42,548 bases of DNA from Tritrichomonas foetus (Eukaryota; Parabasalia; Tritrichomonadida; Tritrichomonadidae), in the NCBI GenBank assembly GCA_001839685.1, contig MLAK01000046.1, positions 90,663-133,210 of the forward strand, read 5' to 3'. Positions 37,001 to 42,548 of the stretch are shown piece after piece. The position numbers and the translations under genes are program-made. The notes under the pieces are model-generated. The model ran no database searches and was not told where the DNA came from. It saw only the letters and a list, made by a program, of their open reading frames with translations. The stretch's first letter is position 1; each line of letters opens with the position of its first letter.

Positions 37001-39083
37001 TATTTGATGAAACTGCATTTGCAATGCAGTCGAATAATAGAGAATAAAGATTTCTCCATTCATTAAGTTCAAGATGATCAAACCCAGTTTTAATTAAAGA
37101 ATTTATATGTCTCATTAGAAGTCCAATTTTGTTGTGCTGTAAAGCCCTGCCAATTATATCCATTCCAGTATTGAATGATTTATTTTCAAATAACAATGAT
37201 AAAATAAATTCAATTCTTCTTCCATTTGCGATAATAAACAAAGATGACTCAGGAACATTAGAAAATGCTAGTACAAACTTAAGAATAGCACTTTTACACT
37301 TTTTCATATATATTGTGTCTTCATTTTCGTCCTTATTATTAATTAAATATGTCCTGTAAGTTTGATATATTCGCATCATTGCATCAAATGCTGGAGATTG
37401 CATACATCTTGTTAAAAATGGTTCTGTTGAAAGCATATTAAATAATTGAACAATTTTAAAAACAATTATAGGATGATTAATATCAAGTAATTTGGATAAA
37501 ACGGTTGGGACTTCAGCAGTTTGTGCTTTCGCCAGATAATTTAATAATAAATCCTTTAGGTTAATCAAATATTTATTTTTGAATGTTTCCATTAAAGTTT
37601 CTTCATTAATCACTTGATTACAGCAATACAATTTCCATGATCCACTCTGTTGCATACAAATTGATACTCTTTCGGGTTTGCATTCAGAAAATATAGCAGT
37701 AGCCAAATAAATATAAACTATTCCTTTCTTTGGAAATTCATTAATGACTCCTTTCAAAATTACATCGTCGTGATTACAAATCTGTGTAAGTTCTTTAATT
37801 ATACTTACAAAAATAGGTGAAAGTTCGAAATAAGTTGGAGTTACGGCGTGTATTTCGATTGTTTTTTCATCAATGGATGATTCATCGAATAAATCAAGCG
37901 ACGTAAATTCAAAAACATGGTCAATTGTAGATTTTTCATCAATGAGTGATTTTTCGTGAAATTCTGGAACTTCAAATGGTGGTAAACTGGTAATCTTGGT
38001 TGTCCATTCAATAAATCGAAGTATTGAAGGAACAATAGCGAATTTTTGCTTTTGGTGAGGTAAAGTATTTCCGATCGTCTTCAAAAATGATAATCCAATG
38101 GCAAATTGATTCGTATCTGGTTTTTTGGAACTGATTCTTAAGAGAGCTTTTTCAATACCATGAATCAAATCAACATATGCTTCATTGGTGAAAGAATCTG
38201 GAAAAATTGCTTCATTGGTACATAAAGCATTGCAGAAGTCAACAAAAAGTTGATCTTGGGCCTTGCAGTCAAGAAATACTTTTGAAATAAAGGAAATAAC
38301 TGGTTTTAATTCATCACATTTTGCTTTTAATGTATGACAAAATGGAACAATTGCTGATGAAATATCAACCGCCATATCGAAAATTAACGAGTCTTTATTT
38401 TGAACAGAAAGACATATTTCTAAAACAAAGTTCAATAAATATAAGAAATCATTGAATAATTTTTCGTTTGTGTTCATCATTAATTTCACCAAGTACTTTA
38501 TTTCCTGAAGAAAACGAAGTGGAAAGAATGGATTACTTTTCTTTGCAAGAATGTCATCTAAGTTTTTTTCTAGTTGAAATGTGAAAGCGCATAATGCTCG
38601 AATCATTTGGGGACCAACTTCTTGTGCAACCTTGGCAAGAACATTTGGTTCGATTTTCATTCCATCAATCGTAATGCAAAACTTAAAATAATGCGGAGAA
38701 ATCGGCTGTTCAAAATGAAGCATGAGTGGTAACGAATCGGCTGGATTTACTTTGATTGCGGAACTTTCCGTAAGCAATGTTTTCATGTTTATATCGGTGA
38801 AGTTGAAATTCGAAAAGTGGCCAATAATTGGAGAATTTATGGGAACTCCGTGAAGCGATTTTGGTGTCGAGGCTGTAAAGTATTGAACCCACATATTATG
38901 AACTCGTTGTGGAAGGGCAAATCCCTTCAGCTGTCTAAATGAGGCTTGAAGGTTTCGTAACATCAAAAATTGATACAAACTTTTTCTATGGGCGCTTCTT
39001 TTGATTTGATTGTTATTGTTTTTGCAACAAAGAAACAACAGATTTATCATATCTATTTTAGGTGCTATATAGATGATTACCAT
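31089..39083 (-). CDS. BEACH-domain protein with PH-like, WD40 and lectin-like domains, 2664 aa
   Basis: ATG at 39083. Residues about 60-900 form an armadillo-like solenoid. Around 918-1048 is a concanavalin-A-like lectin fold, followed by the conserved GGPRIFLPLFEKV segment and more helical repeats. A PH-like domain (about 1828-1928) precedes the BEACH domain (about 1954-2343), recognised by SSGEMTNYEYLWWLNILGNR, YPIFPWILQDY, YRDLSKPVGA, LFLLRKEPFTTLHIQLQ, ELIPEFFATPEFL, ELPPWASS, LHKWIDLIFGVKQ and QLFSTPHKPR. The last 270 residues are WD40 blades. This is the neurobeachin/LYST/LRBA architecture, which controls vesicle fusion and lysosome-related organelle size. Inside BEACH, about 110 acidic and polar residues are inserted between DLGTRFDF and ELPPWA. 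TTCATATC lies just upstream of the ATG. Exact subfamily uncertain. Confidence 0.95.
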   Translation of the reverse strand: MVIIYIAPKIDMINLLFLCCKNNNNQIKRSAHRKSLYQFLMLRNLQASFRQLKGFALPQRVHNMWVQYFTASTPKSLHGVPINSPIIGHFSNFNFTDINMKTLLTESSAIKVNPADSLPLMLHFEQPISPHYFKFCITIDGMKIEPNVLAKVAQEVGPQMIRALCAFTFQLEKNLDDILAKKSNPFFPLRFLQEIKYLVKLMMNTNEKLFNDFLYLLNFVLEICLSVQNKDSLIFDMAVDISSAIVPFCHTLKAKCDELKPVISFISKVFLDCKAQDQLFVDFCNALCTNEAIFPDSFTNEAYVDLIHGIEKALLRISSKKPDTNQFAIGLSFLKTIGNTLPHQKQKFAIVPSILRFIEWTTKITSLPPFEVPEFHEKSLIDEKSTIDHVFEFTSLDLFDESSIDEKTIEIHAVTPTYFELSPIFVSIIKELTQICNHDDVILKGVINEFPKKGIVYIYLATAIFSECKPERVSICMQQSGSWKLYCCNQVINEETLMETFKNKYLINLKDLLLNYLAKAQTAEVPTVLSKLLDINHPIIVFKIVQLFNMLSTEPFLTRCMQSPAFDAMMRIYQTYRTYLINNKDENEDTIYMKKCKSAILKFVLAFSNVPESSLFIIANGRRIEFILSLLFENKSFNTGMDIIGRALQHNKIGLLMRHINSLIKTGFDHLELNEWRNLYSLLFDCIANAVSSNRINIVKKFIGSGSIAVYSKVPIAFENVENSREHVLTFLNKILQLFSTLGSNSYLMIKELSNPQWGFVNNMVQAIRFVDVTKETIDLLTRFTTIGNTLWITTGIELLFVAAESESVRDSTLKMLVGFVDDNDIANRYQCYEANALTYLLKFIEKTSNDIALEMFSLVSSTYFRMNELSLTLRLLSNSTEQYAIPLLQILIKNNDEMTSNLTKSFFHLTTQNTFTINSFHCPPNFLLTTNVYFPEEMKNKTPLFTMKSNKQKLTFVIIGNKFFLEIHNKNTDNSFQLYTGLKPRQWIKLSLDIQPSKASLYIGTKLETASVIPSKFKFTDPITFAINNIKCDIEYIKIISKEYSFFMDFNAKCVNNGFCVNTVNNSPVKEACFDGLAVPYTVSFIDSIITCGGPRIFLPLFEKVCSKEFLNHLLTLINGVVQKNEELFSDSQFFRALAHILLNTDINFISNEVIDLLYTIYKSFTLEDIKIEMLQHIFYNFSIWKRLSKESQLVVYTNLFTNILQVDPSLFSNTIHFDELLLKFELMYCDEEGKGDVIRKTTDILLQISQNVFSKRDAQILIGSLMQNPSNEICLSTINLAMKLIGQNTKELIDYLKEIGFLKPFLSNLISPYEITRIISFGSAYYIQSLFNLSEMSIEMIDSIRLLNSDNTTDLSMINLMTFMTKSIKYNEFPRITESFDFDTIKVIEYPQFLPLFCQLITICTQDMQIKCIQYIRRSYIKLEESRKLIKNCDFWVLWLLFLSNIEDNTPEWDKIISSILNDQENIQDAMDEIFFIGEISGVPMSKMLHAALYERFIAKPSIELANSILTFVLYKSTAVNGEQVKDNNIAEFCKTIMNRKRRQVKIEFNKKFDGVCLKYAMPTTRFLIQKGFEYLSKPSEFRDINFTLVCYMIEQIGYLSKVGAKGLLHSLLPLFEKIDNKPEYGKGLIILLNFFGNQEQERDEIITILKKVDSSYSTMSLSDIAKRSSSIKNLFVSGLSKASASVESKTDQKMKNINEKLNQALARSYRDDSDIVVDVRSEFSREVYEISQDIERSLRKNHKFLKTILKYLNLQNGGPWFSIPEEPHYKFDNMLDAIGRRSKLVLNRKFKNYLENTWAQSGNDEETDNSKKVKKLNLSSSEQVESPNVYSITLECQMVTVLNNFKGTMYVSKSSIYFEAKETTDAFGDLIDKTSKLIEIPNDQIKFILKRRYLCLDFGIELFTIFNRSFYFVFSSVAQRTKFFKEIENIKPSNLLFVQTGDPAKIYKDLNLGKRWSSGEMTNYEYLWWLNILGNRSIHDISQYPIFPWILQDYKSKSICLSKASYYRDLSKPVGALNEERLTNLRFLFNETKGTPFACLYRFHYSAPAYVILFLLRKEPFTTLHIQLQNDHFDHPNRLFFSVSAAWDSITSTNSDFRELIPEFFATPEFLINSDNYDLGTRFDFVQMARSMSYGAPNELNQQVIKNEPDEQLSSLIAHDDTNIESDEEFTSLLNPDAIADESLAEADPADIADGSEKEIEEIPAEKISNNLRNNSPGIAQSPSISNFVGLKIIKTKKGQMIRRDFKVDDVELPPWASSAAAFTAINRLALESKITSANLHKWIDLIFGVKQCSEEADNVFHPFSYPDAAEKEPDMLQTIQQHAANFGVSPNQLFSTPHKPREFIPQQHSLQDVNDQQFLMFSDVTQFGQNENMIKLATSANTVSGMFEDGTFRTYSFGEKNHLVLSKSSQVEITSQLTPMRAFITKSNQIVFSPPWSQSFNAIDTKSGKKWTPSDPHSAAIKTISCDGDIVVTGAGDSSLFVWDVQKKKKITTIVAHTDPITAVSVSSELELVVSCDQRGTMVFSSMRTGNFIRKIKLEESPKNILISSLGFVVLIFDCVDDDSHSSKIQLLDINGRQLKEVILEGKTTSSIIMTNQDLSSFFVVAQETKLVYILRIYDFTTISMGPVTGFVKDMDYSMDDLSLYFLLEDNSLLVSKFNV

Positions 39084-39468
39084 TAAAAGATATGAAGATA
39101 CTAATTTATATATTAACTCATGTATTGTTGTAATGTATAAAGAAAACTATCATGTTATATTCACATTTTTTATCAAAGTCTTTTTTCAATATCCCTAAAT
39201 TTTTTATTTCATTCAATTAACTCCATAAAATATGAATGGCTAAATTCAATTAAATGAACATAATGTTATTGCTGTTTTTCAGACAACGATCATAATATTC
39301 AAAAAGTCCGCATGAAATCCAAAAATATTCAAAAAAAATACATTCATAGAAAAAGTAGAATGGAATCAGTCTTTACAAATAAATCTTACAAAAAAGATAA
39401 AATATCAAAAAGAATGTTCTTTCATTGAAAAAGTTAAAATCGAAGTAAAAATACATCAAACATCAAAC
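39084..39468. promoter_or_regulatory. Divergent promoter, BEACH and CCZ1-like genes
   Basis: A 385-bp AT-rich spacer between two divergent trafficking genes. Minus strand TTCATATCTTTTA precedes the BEACH ATG; plus strand ACATCAAACATCAAAC directly precedes the CCZ1-like ATG, a short tandem of ATCAAAC. No gene and no strong palindrome. Confidence 0.4.
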
Positions 39469-40764
39469 ATGAGCCAAAAGAACTTTTTACATTCCTTTTT
39501 AATATTCGATTCCATTCCGCCACGAAAAGAAGGATCCGATCCAATTATTTATTACTACTACAGCTCAGATCAAGAAACATTAAATGATAAAAATTATCAA
39601 CTTACTCAGGCTGGCCTCATAATTACTTTTATTTCCTTCTGCCAACGATTTAATACCAGTTTGCCATGTGACTACGTTTTTACAAAAGTTCATGAATTGT
39701 CGATGCTAGAATTATCAGGTTCGATTTGGATGGCCGTCGTCCTTGATTCAAAAAAACCAGAAAACCGCGCACTTTTGAATTCCATTCTTCTTCATTTTCG
39801 TATGATGTTTTCAACCTTTTTTGTCCCGCTGAAACCTCTTGGAAAATCGACGACGATAGGTAATCAAAAAGTTCTTGATGCAATTCCAGCAGCTTTCCCT
39901 TCAATTTTGAATTCAGTTGATTGGAATAGACTTGATTTTCGTTATCTATTCAGTTCTTATATTTACCAACCAATGAACAGTAGTATAAACATTGTAAGTG
40001 TTTGTAAACAATTTCTTCTCAATAATGCAGATCTATTTGATAATATTGCAATTTTATATCGTCAGAATCGAATTATTTATTCATCATTTCAGCCAAACAT
40101 TACAAGGACACTAGCTTTTTCAATGAGACATCGTTTTAATCACTTATTTCTTCATAACCCACAACGGGAATCTGATCAGTTAACTTGGCTGATTGGGTTA
40201 TATATAAATAAAGCCGGTCTTAATGCAATTTATCAACAACCTATTTACTTTCAAGGGAAACCTCATCTCCTTGTTGCTTTTCGTGATGGATACTTCAAAA
40301 TTGTTTTGTCGCAGCCACCTGAAATAGAAGTGACAGAAGAGATGCTCATGTCAATTCCAAAAAGGCTGAGAATGGTCAGACAGTTTTTAGATAAGAAAAA
40401 CTTACACTTTACTCAAAACAACGTTCCTTTGCCATATGCATCAGCCCGGATATTTTACAGAAGTCAAATAATGAACTACGACTGTTTTAACTTTGATGTT
40501 GCATCTGGTTCAAGAATGGATATTAATTTTGTAAAAAGTCACGAATATGCTGTAATGTATGGAAGAACTGCGGTGATTGCAGCACCTATTCAAAATCAAT
40601 GCTTTGTTCGATGTGAAACTAAAATTGTCAACGGAGCAATGCAAGAAACTTTGCTTTACGCTCAACCAACACCAGGTGGAATATCACACAATTTGAAAAT
40701 ATCATCATTTATTCTTGGATCAAAGGAAACGGCTCATAAACAGACAGGATGTGAAATTGCATGA
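39469..40764 (+). CDS. CCZ1/HPS4-like longin-domain protein, 431 aa
   Basis: Residues about 5-130 fit the first longin domain of the INTU/CCZ1/HPS4 group: HSFLIFDSIPPRKEGSD at the start, then YYYYSSDQETLNDKNYQLTQ, a helix GLIITFISFCQRF, and GSIWMAVVLDSK as the central strand. A second alpha/beta unit follows near residues 185-290 (FDNIAILYRQNRIIYSSF, LLVAFRDGYFKIV). CCZ1 pairs with MON1 to activate Rab7 on late endosomes; HPS4 pairs with HPS1 for Rab32/38 (family knowledge). Length suits CCZ1 (about 480 in animals). It faces a BEACH protein across a shared promoter, another late-endosome-linked function, consistent but not proof. Assignment to CCZ1 rather than HPS4 is tentative. Confidence 0.62.
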   Translation: MSQKNFLHSFLIFDSIPPRKEGSDPIIYYYYSSDQETLNDKNYQLTQAGLIITFISFCQRFNTSLPCDYVFTKVHELSMLELSGSIWMAVVLDSKKPENRALLNSILLHFRMMFSTFFVPLKPLGKSTTIGNQKVLDAIPAAFPSILNSVDWNRLDFRYLFSSYIYQPMNSSINIVSVCKQFLLNNADLFDNIAILYRQNRIIYSSFQPNITRTLAFSMRHRFNHLFLHNPQRESDQLTWLIGLYINKAGLNAIYQQPIYFQGKPHLLVAFRDGYFKIVLSQPPEIEVTEEMLMSIPKRLRMVRQFLDKKNLHFTQNNVPLPYASARIFYRSQIMNYDCFNFDVASGSRMDINFVKSHEYAVMYGRTAVIAAPIQNQCFVRCETKIVNGAMQETLLYAQPTPGGISHNLKISSFILGSKETAHKQTGCEIA

Positions 40765-40996
40765 AATGCATATTAGAATAGAATATTAATTTATTTGATC
40801 TTTATTTGTGCGTCTTTAATAGTAAAAATTGTTTGGATTTGCATTTATGACATTTTATATTTTAATCCTTTATATTAATTAAATAATGATTTGGTGAACA
40901 AGCGGAAAAAGATCAAGAAACAAAAGTAGATAAAGTTGAGAACAATTTAGTTTTACAAGAAATAAATGTTGATTTTTAAACTAAAACACAAATTCA

Positions 40997-42487
40997 TCAT
41001 TTTCGTTTTGTTTGTTCAAGAACCTCGGAAATTTTCTGTCTTGCTTCTTCATCTTTCATAAATCCATCCAAATCAAGCATTCCATATTTTGACTGTTCAC
41101 TTTCGATGATATGTCGTCCAGCGCCAACGAGAGAATCGATTGGGAACATTACCCACATTGAAGCACTCCAACAGTGCTGTTTCATGATATTTACCGCAAC
41201 ACAATCTTCATATTCAAGTGGTGGTTCACCTGATTCCCAGAATTCTTCTTCCCAAAGCCGTGAAGCTTCTTTTCGACTGTTCTTCCAAACGACACGTAAA
41301 GGAACAGACGAGTCTCTCTGTGGCGAAGCAACACTTAAATAAGGATAACCACGAATATCATCAAATGATGATGATTTCACACGTCCTTCCATTTGAACTC
41401 TTAATGGAAGAACACCAACGGCTTGAAGAGCTTCATCACAAATATCGCCATTAATTCCAGCAGCATCACTGAAAAATGTTGCATCATTTGCTGCTGTTAA
41501 ACGTTGTAAGAATTGGCGGCCAGTAAATGCCCATAAACATCTTTGCTTATTATTAACAAATTCATCTTCAAGACGAACAAATGGATTTTGATGATAAAGT
41601 GGTAAATCAGAGTAACTAAATGATTCTTCATTTCCGTTTTCTGTTGCTGCAAGTTTCAAGAAAGGGCGAGGTCGAAATTCATGATCGCCAACTTTAATCA
41701 ATAAAACTTCATTCAACAAACGAAGAAGTTGTGGTAAATATTTCTTTCTTAAATATTCACCTTCTTCTGAAGTAGGGGAAGTAGCTAAACCCTTTTCTGT
41801 TGAAAATTCCTGCTTGAATTGAATTGAACCATCATCTTTATGGTAAAGGAAAGCAGAAATTATCTTCATTGCATCATCACCAAATAATTTTTGTAATGCC
41901 TGTGGTCTTATATATGGATGAATGTAACGCTCAACATCCCAAAGTCCCCAAGTTTCCAATTCAGCAAATGAAATGGAAACACTTGGCTCGAAGTGCCCAG
42001 ATATTGCTAAAACTGAAGTAGCACGTGGAATAATCCATTGTCTGAAGAATCTAATTGTTGATTCAAGTCTAATAATCGAAAAATATAGTGAGAAATGTTG
42101 AATTCGACTTCTGAACCATTCTTCAGCGTTTGAAAAGTTGTATGGATAGGCTTCAAGAACAACACCAATTGGATTAGATTGTGTTGGAGGGATTCCAAGA
42201 CTATATTCAGTTTGGAAGAGATGTGGCATATATAAAGCTTCAGCAGATTTTTCAGAGAGTGCAAAATTGATGTCTGCACCAACAGCAATATTTAAATCAC
42301 GAGCATACTTATTGGCACGACCTAATTGGGAATACAAAAAGAATTGAACAAAGTCGATGAATTGATAGTAATCAAAAGTAGGGCTGAACTTTTTTATAAT
42401 AGCGTTTTCAAAAAAATTGTGAGGGCATTTTCTGGTGAAGTGTTTTTCTTGTATCCAAACTCTCAATTTTTCAATATAAGTAATCAC
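40997..42487 (-). CDS. GH77 (DPE2-like) 4-alpha-glucanotransferase homologue, 5' end missing, probable pseudoenzyme
   Basis: About 496 codons aligning with the second part of plant/amoebozoan DPE2: YQFIDFVQFFLYSQLGRA, FRQWIIPRA, FEPSVSISFAELETWGLWD, GVLPLRVQMEGR, YPYLSVASPQ and QHCWSASMWVMFPIDSLVGA. In GH77 the nucleophile is Asp in R-x-D-H, the acid/base is Glu in GEDLG, and a third Asp lies in SHDTS. Here these read RLES (Glu142, with His replaced by Ser143), SDAAG (Asp341) and QRDSS (Asp392 kept). Two of three catalytic residues are changed, so transferase activity is doubtful. The family's N-terminal roughly 150-190 residues are absent; there is no ATG before codon 87, and an in-frame TGA lies at 42496-42494. 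Either the 5' part is beyond the edge or the gene is truncated. Convergent with the CCZ1-like gene. Confidence 0.78.
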   Translation of the reverse strand: MITYIEKLRVWIQEKHFTRKCPHNFFENAIIKKFSPTFDYYQFIDFVQFFLYSQLGRANKYARDLNIAVGADINFALSEKSAEALYMPHLFQTEYSLGIPPTQSNPIGVVLEAYPYNFSNAEEWFRSRIQHFSLYFSIIRLESTIRFFRQWIIPRATSVLAISGHFEPSVSISFAELETWGLWDVERYIHPYIRPQALQKLFGDDAMKIISAFLYHKDDGSIQFKQEFSTEKGLATSPTSEEGEYLRKKYLPQLLRLLNEVLLIKVGDHEFRPRPFLKLAATENGNEESFSYSDLPLYHQNPFVRLEDEFVNNKQRCLWAFTGRQFLQRLTAANDATFFSDAAGINGDICDEALQAVGVLPLRVQMEGRVKSSSFDDIRGYPYLSVASPQRDSSVPLRVVWKNSRKEASRLWEEEFWESGEPPLEYEDCVAVNIMKQHCWSASMWVMFPIDSLVGAGRHIIESEQSKYGMLDLDGFMKDEEARQKISEVLEQTKRK

Positions 42488-42548
42488 TAAAATTCACCTT
42501 CTGTACGTTACAGATAGAAATTAATTTTTACTTAAAAACCTAAATATC
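42488..42548. other. Upstream edge of the GH77-like frame
   Basis: Minus strand carries TGTAACGTACAG (about 42512-42501), resembling the trichomonad 3' splice motif ACTAACACACAG, but splicing there leaves the TGA at 42496-42494 in frame with the GH77 frame. TTCACC lies at 42494-42499. No ATG is available in this edge. Confidence 0.4.

Noticed and set aside
42501..42512. Possible 3' splice site TGTAACGTACAG before the GH77-like frame
   Set aside because: Resembles the trichomonad branch/acceptor motif, but splicing there keeps the TGA at 42496-42494 in the GH77 frame.
1..42548. tRNA, rRNA or snRNA genes
   Set aside because: I looked for T-loop-like GTTCGAATC blocks and other hallmarks and found none outside coding sequence; only the 14870-14995 island remains as a weak structured-RNA candidate.

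Overview
The window looks like nuclear DNA of an AT-rich, gene-dense protist, most probably a parabasalid such as Tritrichomonas (inference). The proteins are plainly eukaryotic: CRM1, BEACH, SCAMP, a HRD1-like RING ligase, CCZ1, 40S uS7 and uS2, and MYCBP. Nearly all genes are long single exons with very short 5' leaders. Several start codons are preceded at 8-25 nt by TCACAATT-like initiator sequences, and some stop codons overlap TAAA, as described for trichomonad genes. There is no bacterial operon logic; neighbours are independent units in mixed orientation.

Left region (1-9.5 kb) is the least settled part. Two inverted arms (1-1560 and 7245-8059) carry a small CAP-like gene and a truncated copy of it. 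They enclose a coiled-coil protein gene, a small unknown gene, a decayed GH2 beta-galactosidase fragment and a basic unknown protein gene. A 21-bp minisatellite and a SCAMP gene follow. All isolated ambiguous bases (N) of the window lie here, which points to repeat-related assembly uncertainty.

Middle region (9.5-24.7 kb): uS7 (RPS5), an M24 prolidase/aminopeptidase P divergent from MYCBP, an ARM-like protein, uS2 (RPSA), a second ARM-like reading frame without an ATG, a relic of a possible BTB/ankyrin-family gene, CRM1 exportin, a HRD1-like membrane RING E3, a 685-base gap flanked by a 14-bp repeat, and a small RRM protein. The two ribosomal protein genes share an 11-bp element just upstream of their starts.

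Right region (24.7-42.5 kb): a 1595-residue protein with a highly charged centre and coiled-coil end, a badly decayed pseudogene, a 2664-residue BEACH-WD40 protein divergent from a CCZ1-like longin protein, and at the edge a GH77 (DPE2-like) glucanotransferase homologue. In the last, two of three catalytic positions appear changed, and its 5' end is missing or broken.

Functionally the window is mostly housekeeping: translation, nuclear export, ERAD, endomembrane traffic (SCAMP, BEACH, CCZ1) and peptide turnover. I found no multi-gene novel system. The items most worth following are the GH77 pseudoenzyme, the mosaic inverted repeat, the acidic insertion inside the BEACH domain, the shared promoter elements, and three relic genes.
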